Counted from the first letter of the stretch, positions 12,401-23,975 are shown. The stretch is DNA of 64,000 nucleotides from Pomacea canaliculata (GCF_003073045.1 NC_037593.1:18686812-18750811); one strand, 5' to 3'. Notes: generated by a model not told the origin, from the letters alone. Numbers and translations: made by a program.

Positions 12401-15400
12401 GAGCAGCTTAGCTGAATATTATTTGTTAACCAGCTGCTTGTTGGCAGCTTAAGGTGTACCCGGGTCCTGTGTTACCCACCAACACTAGCTGACTTCTTTG
12501 TAACTTTATCGTAATTGGGTAATATTTGATTAGTATTATTGCAAATTTATGTTGAATGATGATTAGATTTTAAGGACTATTTTTCTATCCAGATTAATTT
12601 CTTTGTTGTATCTGCGTGTTGCTTATATATTGGTGTGTCGGATCTTACTGGACTTTTAAAAGGGTAGCAGCCGGAAAAGAACTGTCGTGTCTGTGTTTTG
12701 ATTTTTATTCATGTGGGGCGGGGTCGATCCAGCCTGATGGGGAAAACTTTAAAAAGGACTTTCTACAGATGTGATTTAAAAAAAAATTTAAGGGGGACTT
12801 TCAGTTTCGGTGTGTCTGTAAAATACGTTTATTATTTTGTGTGTTGAATGATTCTCGATATTTTCTGCTTGTCGTGTCTGATTCCCAATGTTTCCTTGCA
12901 CGTGCACACACACACACACAGACAAGGGCAATAGGGCTGCACTTTCACTCAACAGTAAAAATGGAAAAGACCTGAGAGGGGAAACATAGGCCGATTTTCC
13001 TGCCTTAATATTGAAAACAAGAGTTTCTTCAACATTAAAAAGCTTCAAGCCCCATTTTCCGCTAGGAGCACTCCAGACATTGTTTGTTGTACCAGCCACT
13101 TTGCAATGTCCTCACCGGGACCCTAAAGGTCAAAGTATTATATTAAAATACTCAAACGGAAAACCTTGTTATGTTCTGACATATCTCTAGTAGCCTCACA
13201 ACAATTTTCACGCGTGCTGTCATTAAACATTTCATATCAGCAAGACACCACTCCCCCTTACAAACATGGTGGAGGGTTGGTTGTCCCCCACCATGCAGTG
13301 GCTCATCATCATCATCCCTTGCCGGGGTGTTGTCTTTTTGCATTTTTTTTTTAGAAAACCCGTGGCCAAAACTCATATTTCTTGATGTCACAAACCTGCG
13401 GGAACTGAAAAAGCAATTTTCCTAAAATAAACTATAAGTTTCGGTTTCCTTTGTGTGTGTTTCCGCTTACAGCTTAAAATCGAAAGCTCTGTCAACATCT
13501 TGTATACTAGTAAAGCACATACCGACAGAACTGTCAGTTGTTTGTTCATTCACATACAGAGCTTATAATGGTTCCTTTAATGGCTAGTTCATGAACAAAA
13601 ACACACGATACAAAGCTGAATCTGCATTGCGATCATTGAAGAAGTATTGCGGGAAGGTGAATATTACTGGCCCATTCATCTGCTACAGACAAACACAACG
13701 GCGTTTATATGTACGAACATTTGCTTTTCTGTGTGAAGCGTGAGTGTTGCTGCTTTGTGGCAATACAATACAGCTTTTTGTGTATTGTATATCAGGTAAT
13801 GTTCATGTAGACCTGAGTACATACATTGTCCATTGCGGCCTGACCACAAGGATTATGTCTGCAAGCCAACACGTGATCAGCGATAGTAAGGATGAGCATT
13901 TCTAAGGATTGTCTCATTACTTTAGACCGCTTTCCTGTGATTGGTTCCGGTGATCTTGGAGCAAATATTAACAAGGGAGACCAGACCTTTCCTGCTTGTT
14001 AGAGAGAGGCTGTGGAACCCAGAATTCAAAGAAAAAGTGATTAGACCCTCGACGAAGAACTGAAAGAACCGAGTGAGGATGACAGAGCTGACAGAGAAAG
14101 ATCGGAGTTTCCGTGGGAGGTGCAGATGTTGCTGGTTTTTATAGACAGTTATGTCAGTGTAAAGCCGGTAATCGAAGATAGTGCTTAAATATTTATAAGA
14201 GTTGATGACCCTGATGACATCACCATAGATAGTTTTGATGACTACATAAGACTATTTTACCTTAAGGTCAAAGATCATTTCATTTGCCTTTGAGGCATTG
14301 AAGTCAATGAAATGTCGGCAAATATCGGCAATGTGACAGACTCTACAGAAAGCTGGAATAAATATAAAACTCCACTGTTTTTTCGACACACCAATCGAAC
14401 CCAGGACAGCCAGTTCTCACTCCATTAGTGACAGGTGCTAACCGTTGTGCCGCCGGACCACCCTGCTACTGATGGTGAGGCGACATGCAAATACCTTACT
14501 TTCACATGGAAGTTCAACAGCTTCAATCAGTCGTCTGCTCAATCAGGCTATATATATATTCACTCTTCTTCCAATATCTTGAATATAGTGTATATATAAG
14601 TATATATGAAATGTGGACACACTATGACAAATTGTAAACATATCCCACATGACAACAAACATAACAACACATCAGGTTTCAGATAGTTGAATCGCTGACT
14701 AGGCTGTTATACAGTGTGTCATCCTCACCCAATGTGTCATCGCCCCATAGTGATTCCCCGTTAACAGGATTTATTTACTGGATTCAGTTCCGTGTTCAGA
14801 CGCCAGTTGAAGTGATTGAGCCTTACTCACAACTCTGTAACTACTGTCTGGTTACAACAAGTGGGCCTCTAAAGGTCGTACCGGTGCATGTAGATCAGCT
14901 GAAGAGAGTCACGTGCGAGTGAGGTAATGAGCTGTGACTCATTTACCACGAACTCCAAACGTTTCTGAAAAACCGTGATTAGGGAGGTCATGCTTCAATG
15001 AATGTGTTACACTCGAGTCTCAACCGTCACTAACGTTCCGCTATTATGTCATCACAGCCTGTCCCGAACGCTGCATGTTGTGGTCTATACTCTCCGTCTC
15101 TCCACCCATCCCAGACGTCATCACAGCAGTCAGAATCGGTTGTCGTGGGTTCGAATATCGGCTTTGACACCTCTCTCTCAATGTGACGGATCACAGATGG
15201 TTTCCTCCAGTCTTCCCCAATAGGTGTGTTGTGTGTGTGAGTGTATTTAAACATTGTATGCAAAGTGCGTTGAGCTTGCTTTTGGCTCTGAAGGACTTTT
15301 ATATAATGCCTTCTATTATCATCGATGAAGTAAGATTGCTAAGGAGCTGGGCAGGAGCTGGGGCAGGAGCTGGGGCAGGAGCTGGGGCAGGAGCTGGGCA

Positions 15401-16303
15401 GGAGCTGGGGAGGAACTGGAGCAGGAGCTGGGGAGGAGCTGGGGCAGGAGCTGGGGCAGGGTGGATTGTGTCACTCACTTTTTTGCAAATGTTCACTTTG
15501 TCCTATAGCACACTTCTCAGAAATCTCCTTACAGTCCATGGGTTAGGGTTGTGTGTACAGATACTAATTTTACTTTGACCTTCTACCCTTCTGTAAAGCC
15601 TTTTCTACAGAGTTATATATCACCCAGGTTTAGTCTTTACGTGCTTGGAAGTCGTAACATTGTGAAACTGATACCTGGCCTGGATTTGTCTTTACAAAAC
15701 TTACAGTTACATAACGTCACGTGACCCTCTTCCAGCTGCAAGTCCTCGTGGCGTCCATGGTCCACGCGCCCCGTAATCTTAATGGGGATTATTAGTGTGG
15801 AGACAAGACAAAAGTAACCAGCAAAATGAGATGCTCCCTCTGCAACAATGTTTGGAGAACATCACTCAGATCGTGAAGACAAGCATAGCCCACCCGGCAA
15901 ATAACACGGATGTGTACACAGGGGAAGTTGAACTTTATGAATGGAATTTCCATGGGTTTCGCTCTCTGTCGAGCGATAGCGAGCTTCAGAGCTTGTGTCA
16001 ATAGTCGCTAAGGTCTCTTCACATCCGATAATGTTGGATAAAACCCTAATGTTGTCAGTGACAAGATCCAATAAAAATAAGGCTACAAATGAGAAATTCT
16101 TGAGAGCACGAAAGATTTGGATTCATCATATTTGTTGATTGTATATCCCCTCCCTTCTAGCTGTTATCATTGTGCCACGTCGTACTGCTCTCACAACAGT
16201 TAGGTCATAACCGATAACCGATGACAGCCAGCGGTTAACCCACGACATGCACACAAGTGAAGGTAAACAACTCGGGGATGAAAATTGTACTTACGTTTGT
16301 CAT
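6476..16303 (-). CDS. Gene A: CABIT-SAM (GAREM-like) adaptor protein, 6 exons
   Basis: Coding exons in order are 16295-16303, 10627-10806, 9684-9804, 8557-8748, 7851-8027 and 6476-7242. Together they give 1446 bp and 481 residues with consistent GT/AG sites. Exon 1 codes only Met-Thr-Asn before a gtaagt donor. It is chosen because the same ATG, donor and flank occur at gene D. Residues 1 to about 225 form a CABIT-type region (FAFKRGVQKRVLIHDSHSRT, then VTVRDIVENMKLPV). The linker has a PPPPPP run, YETL with a second tyrosine 10 residues later (HVYDLV), and PPPLPSRDGR, a possible SH3 ligand. Residues from about 412 to 481 are a SAM domain ending FINEGHIPR. Human GAREM proteins share this order and link receptor tyrosine kinases to GRB2 and ERK; the same role here is inference. 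Intron 1 (5.5 kb) has collected SINEs. Confidence 0.85.
14330..14470 (-). mobile_element. tRNA-derived SINE in intron 1 of gene A
   Basis: On the minus strand an A-box-like stretch (GGCACAACGGTTAGCACCTG, 14434-14454) is followed by a B box (GGGTTCGATTGG, 14391-14402) at tRNA-like spacing. A non-tRNA body follows. The spacer is too long and the stems too poor for a functional tRNA gene. Ends are approximate and no clear target-site duplication was found. Confidence 0.5.
15065..15318 (+). mobile_element. SINE with tRNA-like head and conserved 3' tail
   Basis: A B-box-like GTGGGTTCGAATATC at about 15146 is followed by a Thr/Ser-codon-like core and then a 3' tail GTGCGTTGAGCTTGC ... TTATATAATGCC at about 15267-15310. 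From general knowledge such tails (GCGTTGAGCTTGCCTTTGGGC ... CTATATAAATGCC) are common in molluscan SINEs. The position is intron 1 of gene A, in the antisense orientation. Confidence 0.55.
15343..15459. repeat. GGAGCTGGGGCA minisatellite
   Basis: About nine imperfect 11-13 bp units of GAGCTGGGGCAG form a G-rich strand. It is read as alternating Ala-Gly or Ala-Pro in some frames, a by-product of the period. It lies right at the 3' end of the SINE, within intron 1 of gene A. Confidence 0.8.
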
Positions 16304-16440
16304 GTCTTCCTGCAAAGCTTGCGACTGCCACCTTTAGCGACGACAATAAACTGCTTGTGTACACAGCATGAATTAGGGACAGTTCTATTTGTAGGTCCTC
16401 CACCCAACAAACACACACACAAACCGACTTTTAGAAAATC
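16295..16440 (-). promoter_or_regulatory. Micro-exon 1 and conserved 5' flank of gene A
   Basis: The minus-strand sequence around the ATG (GAAGACATGACAAAC then gtaagt) and about 120-150 bp upstream of it match the flank of gene D (30750-30877, plus strand). Shared blocks include TTGCAA-rich sequence just before the ATG and a (CA)n-containing stretch near the far end. Homology then fades. This is the likely proximal promoter and 5' UTR; no clear TATA box was recognised. Confidence 0.5.
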
Positions 16441-17859
16441 CTCCTCAAAGCTCACATTCCTTTGCCACACAAGGTCCACCAGCTCGGTCTGGTCCCTCGT
16501 GATGTGTTTACCAGTTGAATACAAATGAAGTAAGCTTCTCGAACACACACGATACACGATACAGTCGAGTTTACTGAAATCTGTAAGTGGAAAGTGGGCC
16601 CCCGGAAGTTGGCAGGTCCTGGGCAACGGCTGTCATGAAGATGGTGCCTTACTTTCGTTTTTGTCCGAAGGTGGATGGACCACGGACACAGGATTCAGAG
16701 GGTGAGCATCCAGTGAAGCATGTCCTGCACTTGTGAGCCGGAGTTTTGCTTGCATGTGAAGACAAGAAAACTGCGCGCGTGCATACACACACACAGCCTG
16801 ACGAGACTGTCGTCGTCAACCAGGAAGTTTATCAACAGACGATAGGTCGTCACTCGCTTCACGACAGCGCTGCACGGTAAAGGGCAAAGGGCAGTCTATT
16901 TTTAGAGCCAGGCGACTGACCCAGCTAGCAGTGTGTGTGTGTACGCAAGTGTGATTACCTGTGCAAACAAGCGCATGTGTGCATGTGAGTCTGCGACAAA
17001 GACCCAATGTAGCCTCATATGCACTACTTTATTACGACTGTTCACTCCACGCACCCGGCTTCAAGGTGAGACGGGACAATCACCGGCACTGGTTCACCTG
17101 CACTGTCAGCCTGACAACTGAACAGCAACTGTCAATGATTTGTCTGAATAAATCCACTAAGTACCAACTAAGTACAACAACTGTACCTCACGACTAAGAG
17201 GCTAGCGATGTTACTGTTATTGTTCTGAAATATTACATGTCACCTGACAGGTGTTATGTCAGGTGAGGCAACAGCCAAAAAAAAAAGCAAGACCCTCTTA
17301 TCACCACGTTCTGCTTCTTTACTCTAAATGTTCTCACTTATCATGTTTTCTCTGTTGAAATATTGTTCCCATTATCTCTAGAAATCTAGAATATTGTGAC
17401 ATGGATTTAGAGGTGATGGTGTCTAACGCAGCCTGGTGGACACACTGCCATTTTTCTGTGATATCATTCTGTCTCTATTTCTTTTCTTGCGTGGCCTGCG
17501 TCGACATTTCTTTATTGCTTGTATGCATAATTATTGAGTGTGCATATGTTTATATAAATGTATATATTCTTTAAATTGAATTGTGTATTATTCTGTGAGT
17601 ATTCTATAACTCTTTTACATTAAAATATTGTAGATAAATGTGTATAGAATACTTTTTTTAAGTTTAACCTTCTGTAGATTTCAATATCATTTATCATGCT
17701 ATTTTGCAGGGTGGGTGGGTCGGTGAAGAAAGTTATTAATGCTTTACCTTCTTGGAGTTCAAATCATCAATGTGCGGTAAAAGCTCCATTGCTTTTAAAT
17801 TTTTATTTTTTAATTTGTATGAAATAAAATTAATTGTTGAAGCTGTCAGGCATCAGGTT
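16441..17859. other. Intergenic, nothing recognised
   Basis: No coding exon, RNA gene or clear repeat is seen. Frames are short and low in complexity (CA-rich near 16785-16795, 16931-16943). Confidence 0.5.
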
Positions 17860-18640
17860 CATAAAGATCTTTTCACATAGAGTGGAGTGCAGCAGACTTC
17901 AGAGGGCGTTTTAATATCATTTAAGACACTAGACTGGAAGTAGTTGATATCATGTGTACAGCTTGCTGAGAAGTAAACCAGAAGTAAGTGTGAAAGTCCT
18001 TGAACAAATTGTCAATGGGTTTAATCAGACAACTCGGACAGCACAATGTCTGCCATGAAGAGGGAGGCACAGGTCCCATGTGCTCTCAACATTAAAGAGT
18101 GAAACAAGAACAGTAGATGATACAGAAGAAGTCCTAAGTACTGATGTAGTGCTTAAAGCAGAAATTTCAATTAGCCTTGACTCAAAGAAGACAAATTCCT
18201 TATACGTTAGTTTTTGTGCAGCCTGATACCATCTCTGATCAGGAACTGCATCACACAAAAAAAATGATCATGCTGTATGCAGCTGGAATCACGAGAATGT
18301 TGTGAAATTGGAGTTAAACTTTCAAGATGCTTCTTGTTTAATTAAAACTGAGCTTGAACACTTAAAAAAGGATCAGGCTACACAGACTCAGCATTAAAAC
18401 TGTAAGCTTGAGAATGTTGTTATGAATGTTGTTGAGTACAACTCTCAAGAGTCTGCTTCTTCAGTTAAAACTGAGAAACATTGTCTTCACCCAGTAAAGA
18501 CAGAATGGCTGTGCGGGAACAAGCTTTGCCACATAATAAAGACCGACACAGAAGCATACAGTGAACACAAAAAAAGCTTGGAACTTACGGGCAGACAGAA
18601 AAATGAGATTCCTAGAGTACACAAATGAATATATTTCATC
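17860..18640 (+). pseudogene. Decayed copy of the zinc-finger gene N-terminal region
   Basis: The stretch from 18051 (ATGAAGAGGGAGGCACAGG) matches the start of the intact gene at 20750, and blocks such as the KAE motif and the tyrosine-poor acidic region recur in order. Homology extends upstream into the 5' flank (from about 17860, matching about 20580). Stops and frameshifts break the frame. The last part keeps SVKTE, PVKTE and IIKTDTE-type motifs. No zinc fingers follow, so the copy is truncated. It is in direct orientation, 2.7 kb before the intact gene, which suggests tandem duplication followed by decay. Confidence 0.6.
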
Positions 18641-19559
18641 ATCATCACCCAAATATCAAGATATCAGCACATCAATAGTGATACTAAATCCAACTAATAA
18701 TGTAGTCTGTGTAGGGTTTGTATTATTTTCAGTTTCTCGTGATTCGGTTAGTAATGCGGCCAACCGTTCTTTGGGAGACGCCTACACACACACATTCTGA
18801 AAGGCACCCGTTGCATAAAAACGAAGATCAAGACAGACTTGCAATGTATAGTTGTGACACTCCGCCCCCGATTTGCAATTACTAATTAAGTCTCCTTGTA
18901 TGTCATCGACGATCGCCAGGATGTCATTACATCGAAATCTTCATCGTCGGTAGAGGGCTAAATCATCCCATGAATCGAAGGAATTAGTTTGATCATGAAA
19001 TATTGTTTCTGCTAAGATTTCTCTCCACTTCATACAGCATCAAGTATGCTGCAGCCATCTTTAGTGAGCATCACGCGAGTTAGAGGCGGGTAAGGTCGTC
19101 TGTACATTTACGGGTGGATCGGCCGGGTAGAGGGGCCAAAACTTGACACACGACTTGACCTTTGCTGGACGTGAAGACTGTGCCGACCTCTGACGACCCT
19201 TCGTGGCCTCGCGGCGAGATGAAGCTTCGGCCCCGTGATGATTTCTACTCAGTCTTAAATTCTTTCATCGTGTTGGTGCTTATGGCAAAAGCAAGGTCCT
19301 CCACAATATCTTCATTTCTGGTGCACGGCAAATCGCGTGGTCGAATAAAAAAAGGTGCTCAATTTAAATAATTAATAAAATGCAGGGATTTCTGAAACAG
19401 GCCAATAGATGACATAGATGATGACAATTTGTGATGTTTGCCTACAGGTGAATGAACAGATAGTAGTATCAGCTGACAAAGTACTAGGAGGATGAAGAAA
19501 CTGAAGTGTAGACACATTTCGTTGCAGTCTGCAATGCCAACGCATTAAATATACATATA
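18641..19559. other. Intergenic, nothing recognised
   Basis: No gene or repeat could be identified. A GC-richer stretch near 19080-19230 is not clearly coding. Confidence 0.45.
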
Positions 19560-19652
19560 GTATGTATGCCTGCCCTTGTGAGCAAAAGAAAAATTTCTGT
19601 CTTGGGTCTCCTCTACAGACAATAAAGTCTGATTTGATTTTGATTTGATTTG
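19560..19652 (+). mobile_element. Probable 3' end of a non-LTR element with GATTT tail
   Basis: The sequence ends in repeated GATTT units (TGATTTGATTTTGATTTGATTTG, about 19630-19652) just after AATAAAGTC. A short tandem tail on a transcript-like 3' end is typical of some LINEs and their SINEs. The upstream part is not recognised, so the identity is tentative. Confidence 0.35.
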
Positions 19653-19876
19653 TGCTTCGGCAGTTCGTATAGGCCAGCAATGTCGATCGCATTTGATTTT
19701 GGCTTCGTGTACGACACTGATTGTTGTGGTGCAGGCGAAGTTATTTTCTTGTCCAAACTGTCGGGAAAATAGAGTTCTATTTCTAATACTTCGGACAATG
19801 GCATGGAGACTTCTTTGTCCTCCACCTGAGCAACGGCCATTAAATTGTGTACCACGTGATAGGCATCCTGGCGGCT

Positions 19877-20061
19877 CTCTATACCAGGGGTGGGCAATTA
19901 ATTTTCCCAAGGGGCCGCATGAGAAATTGGGATGGTTTTAGAGGGCCGGACTAATACAGTTAACTCAGTTTTACCCAATACTGTATATATAGTATATATA
20001 TACTGGCAGGCCAGCGGGCGGGCCGGTCAGAGACAGGAGGCGGCCCACCTCTGCTCTATAC
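19877..20061. mobile_element. Small non-autonomous hAT element (MITE) with 8-bp duplication
   Basis: The element spans 19885-20053 (169 bp). It begins CAGGGGTGGGCAATTA and ends GCGGCCCACCTCTG, giving terminal inverted repeats of about 11 bp with one mismatch (CAGGGGTGGGC / CAGAGGTGGGC). It is flanked by a perfect 8-bp direct repeat, CTCTATAC, at 19877-19884 and 20054-20061. An 8-bp duplication and CAG(G/A)G termini are hallmarks of hAT transposons. It carries no coding capacity. Confidence 0.85.
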
Positions 20062-20749
20062 AAATTTCAACACATGGGCGGTAACTCTCGTCAAAAGAAA
20101 ATACGGAGTTGTTCTTAGTGATCAAAACTGATTTGAAACTTCTAGAATCTACACTCTAGAGTCATAGTTTCATGGTGTGACTACGTACACTTCTACGTCC
20201 ACAAGTTCCACCTACACGGTATGTCTCATTCCTCTAAATCTGAGCACGGACAGACATAATTTATTTATTTTACCTCCTTGTTTCTGTTCTGAGACGTTAA
20301 ATGACTTGATTTTCAGCAGTTTGTCCGACCCACTAAAGATGGCGACGGTTTTATTCAATATAGCCAGTACCACATAATCTTAGATAAAAAAAAGCGTAAA
20401 ATTCAGTAATTTTACAGAATTTCCTACTGAGTAAGAACCTACGTGTTTAAAGAAAGCCGCAGCAGTAAAAGCTTTTCTCTTTCATTGTAATAGAGCGGCT
20501 AAGTGAAATCTCCCTTGCTTTTAAATGTTTGCTTATAATTTCCATCACAACTGAATCATTACAATTGTCATGTTTCAGGTCTGATAAGATTACAACAGAC
20601 TCAGGAGGTCCTCTATTGTCACTAGAAAGAATAGAGTTGATGAAGCTAAGATCTTGAGCTTCATGGAAAGTTAGTCAACAGTAAGTGTAAAAGTACTTTT
20701 ACCCAAAAGACAATAAATACAAACAGTAATTTTTGGAGAGCACAGAGAT
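20062..20749 (+). other. 5' flank of the zinc-finger gene
   Basis: An acceptor-like TTTCAG at about 20573-20578 may mark a 5' UTR exon that leads to the ATG at 20750. The part from about 20580 onward is duplicated at about 17860, so it belongs to the gene unit. No coding frame is seen here. Confidence 0.4.
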
Positions 20750-22912
20750 ATGTTTGCCATGAAGAGCAAGATGCAGGTCCCATGTACATTCATAAAGACT
20801 GAAACGAAATATATTGGTGAGGCACAAGAAGATTTAAGAAATAATGTAATACCTAAAGCAGAAAGTTCATTTTGCTCTGATTATAATGAGACAAAATGTT
20901 TACAGAATGATTTCATGCAGCATGACAGTATCTTTGACCAAGAACTCCATGATATACAAATTGATCCAGTTGCACAGACAAACTGGAGGTGTGAGAATGT
21001 TCCGAAAGTGGAGATGAATTCTCAAGATTCCACTTCCTTCATTAAAATTGAACAGCAAGATATGTTTGCCATGAACAGCAAGATGCAGGTCCCATGTACA
21101 TTCATAAAGACTGAAACGAAATATATTGGTGAGGCACAAGAAGATTTAAGAAATAATGTAATACCTAAAGCAGAAAGTTCATTTTGCTCTGATTATAATG
21201 AGACAAAATGTTTACAGAATGATTTCATGCAGCATGACAGTATCTTTGACCAAAAACTCCATTATATAAAAATTGATCCAGATGCACAGACAAACTGGAG
21301 GTGTGAGAATGTTCCGAAAGTGGAGATGAATTCTCAAGATTCCACTTCCTTCATTAAAATTGAACAGCAAGACAGTCACATTGTGAAGATAGAAGGGCCA
21401 CATATGACTGAGCGTAATCATATAGTAAAGACTGAGAGATCCTGGCCTGGCCAGGATGTAATTTCTCAACTTGATAGTGATAATGAATTTTATTGGAACT
21501 GCCAAGGTGATACTTATGAAGTGAAGACACAGTATGCAAAAAGACCAGTCACTTCTGAGGTCAAGCATGAAGCTCCCTCAGGTCAAGGCGTTGGTTCTGC
21601 AGTAAAGTCAGAGCAGACAAAATCACACACTCAGTCCACAATAATGGAGCACTTGAAGGCACAGAGTGTACCACAGGAGGTGGAGTGCAATTGCAGGAAA
21701 AATAAAGATATTTTAGCATGTATATCATCACCTGAACTTCAAGATATGGATGCTGCTGGATGTAAAAATATACCGGTGATGGATATTGTGACTGAAAATC
21801 CTCAGCATGAGAGAAATGTAAATGTGACAGAAGCAAGCTTCAGTACTGAGTCAGAAAAACAGCACCCTAGTAGTGATATTGAATCTGATAAGTGCAAAGT
21901 GTGTATTTCTTCATTCCATTTTCTATCCTTGCACAAAAAACATATGTCGGACCACACTGGTAAACCTCACAAGTGCAGAGGATGTAAAGCTGCCTTCAAA
22001 AGATTATCTGATTTGAAAAGGCATATGCGGGCTCACCGTGATAAGAAGCCTCACCAGTGCAGTGTGTGTAAAGCTACATTTAAAAGATTATCCAATTTAA
22101 AACGACATGCGCAGGTTCACAGGGATGAGAGGCCTCACCAGTGCAGTGTATGTAAAGCTGCATTTAAAAGATTATCCCATTTGAAAGTACATATGCAGGT
22201 TCACAGGGATGAGAGGCCTCACCAGTGCAGTGTATGTGAAGGTGCATTTAAAAGATTATCCCATTTGAAAGGACATATGGAGCTTCACATGGATGAGAGG
22301 CCTCACCAGTGCAGTGTATGTAAAGCTGCATTTAAAAGATTACCCGATTTGAAAGGGCATATGCAGGTTCACAGGGATGAGAGGCCTCACCAGTGCAGTA
22401 TATGTGAAGCCTCATTTAAAAGTTTATCCGATTTGAAACGACATGCGCTGGTTCACAGGGATGAGAGGCCTCACAAGTGCAGTGTATGTGAAGCTGCATT
22501 TAAAAGATTATCCGATTTGAAAGGGCATATGCAGGTTCACAGGGATGAGAGGCCTCACCAGTGCAGTGTATGTGAAGCCTCATTTAAAAGATTATCCGAT
22601 TTGAAAGGACATATGGAGCTTCACATGGATGAGAGGCCTCACCAGTGCAGTGTATGTAAAGCTGCGTTTAAAAGATTATCCCATTTGAAAGGACATATGC
22701 AGGTTCACAGGGATGAGAGGCCTCACCAGTGCAGTGTATGTAAAGTTGCATTTAAAAGATTATCCGATTTGAAACGACATGCGCAGGTTCACAGGGATGA
22801 GAGGCCTCACCAGTGCAGTGTATGTAAAGCTGCATTTAAAAGATTATCCGATTTGGAAGGACATACGCAGGTTCACAAAGATAAGAAGCCTTACCAGAGC
22901 AGGGTTTGTTAA
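20750..22912 (+). CDS. C2H2 zinc-finger protein, 12 fingers, SUMO-motif-rich N terminus
   Basis: A single-exon frame of 720 residues. Residues 1-104 and 105-208 are a near-identical tandem repeat (312 bp, from 20750 and 21062). The N-terminal 300 residues carry at least eight hydrophobic-K-x-E sites (IKTE, IKIE, VKIE, VKTE, VKHE, VKSE), the SUMO acceptor consensus. Twelve C2H2 fingers of 28 residues follow from about residue 380, with linkers H-x-D-E-R-P-H in place of the usual TGEKP. Helix contact residues are almost uniform (R at -1, S at 2, D/H/N at 3, R/G/V at 6). A thirteenth finger begins as YQSRVC, with its first Cys lost, and is cut by the stop. The likely role is nuclear DNA binding and transcription control; the target is unknown. 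Further fingers decay downstream. Confidence 0.85.
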   Translation: MFAMKSKMQVPCTFIKTETKYIGEAQEDLRNNVIPKAESSFCSDYNETKCLQNDFMQHDSIFDQELHDIQIDPVAQTNWRCENVPKVEMNSQDSTSFIKIEQQDMFAMNSKMQVPCTFIKTETKYIGEAQEDLRNNVIPKAESSFCSDYNETKCLQNDFMQHDSIFDQKLHYIKIDPDAQTNWRCENVPKVEMNSQDSTSFIKIEQQDSHIVKIEGPHMTERNHIVKTERSWPGQDVISQLDSDNEFYWNCQGDTYEVKTQYAKRPVTSEVKHEAPSGQGVGSAVKSEQTKSHTQSTIMEHLKAQSVPQEVECNCRKNKDILACISSPELQDMDAAGCKNIPVMDIVTENPQHERNVNVTEASFSTESEKQHPSSDIESDKCKVCISSFHFLSLHKKHMSDHTGKPHKCRGCKAAFKRLSDLKRHMRAHRDKKPHQCSVCKATFKRLSNLKRHAQVHRDERPHQCSVCKAAFKRLSHLKVHMQVHRDERPHQCSVCEGAFKRLSHLKGHMELHMDERPHQCSVCKAAFKRLPDLKGHMQVHRDERPHQCSICEASFKSLSDLKRHALVHRDERPHKCSVCEAAFKRLSDLKGHMQVHRDERPHQCSVCEASFKRLSDLKGHMELHMDERPHQCSVCKAAFKRLSHLKGHMQVHRDERPHQCSVCKVAFKRLSDLKRHAQVHRDERPHQCSVCKAAFKRLSDLEGHTQVHKDKKPYQSRVC

Positions 22913-23975
22913 GTGGCATTTAAAAGATTATCCAATTTGAAACAACATATGCTTGTTCATAGTGATGAGAAGCATCACCAGTGAAGGGTTTGTAAAGCTG
23001 TATTTGAAACATTATCCTATTTGAAACAGCATCGGCAAATCTACAGTAACAAGAAGCCTTACCAGTGCAACAAATGTAAATCTGCCTTCAAAAAATCAAA
23101 TGCTTGGAAACAGCAGGACAGGATCACAGTGATAAGCCTCACAAATGCAGTGTGTGTAACATTGCCTTCAAAAGTTTATTTCATTTGAAACAGCATATGC
23201 AGGTCCATAGCAATAACAAATCTTACCGTTGAAGTGTGTGTTAATCTGCTTTTAACTTCTTTAATTGGTTTGAAAAGACACAATCTAATTCATAATTATG
23301 TTGAATCTTACCCGTGCAGTGTATGTAAAACTTCTTTTAGACAGTTATCTACTTTCAAAAGACACAAGGTGAGTCACGGTGATTCTAAACCTCACTAGTC
23401 TGATGTGTCTAAAGCTGCTTTCAAGTCCTCACCTGCTTAGAAAATGCACATGCTAATCTACAGTGATGTGTCAAGTGCATTGTGTGTAAAGTTGCTTTTA
23501 GGTGTTCATCTACTTTAAAAACACAGATGATGACCTATGATGATCTTTGCTGTTACCCGTGCATGCTAGGTAAAGCTGCTTTGAAGTGCTTATCAAGTCA
23601 TCATCCTTGCAAACTGTGAAAAGCTGATTTTAGATGATCTATTTTGAAAACAGGAAGGCTGATCCCTAGAGGGGTTAAACCATCCTAGTGCCATATTTGT
23701 AATGCTGGGATTAGGTCATTCAATTTCAAACAACACATGCTCATTTGTTGCTGTGTTACACCTGACCAGTGCAGTTTGTGTAAAGCTGTTTCTTTGGCTT
23801 AAAATATGACATTGTGATTCACTGTGATTCTAAACCTCCTCAGTTCATTTCAAGAGACTATTTGAGAGCAGAGTATTTGAAAATGCATATAATAAGCTAC
23901 AGAGATGAGAGATGTTAAACCTTACCTTTGCAGTGTGTGTAAAGCTGCTTTAAGAGACTTGTCCTCCATCAGATA
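22913..23975 (+). pseudogene. Decayed 3' continuation of the zinc-finger array
   Basis: After the stop at 22910-22912 the 84-bp finger period continues: blocks such as AFKRLSNLKQHM, SYLKQHRQIYSN, YQCNKCKSAFKK and SLFHLKQHMQVHSNNK can be read in shifting frames. Stops and frameshifts increase with distance, and the last recognisable piece is near 23930-23970 (YLCSVCKAALRDLSS). The ancestral protein probably had about ten more fingers. The 3' part shows no sign of purifying selection. Confidence 0.7.

Noticed and set aside
12046..13099. Minus frames with short ordered-looking stretches (IYTPIGNYGDMTF and similar)
   Set aside because: No family could be named and no splice sites or paralogue support them.
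14391..14454. Functional tRNA gene
   Set aside because: A and B boxes are present but stems do not form and a SINE body follows.
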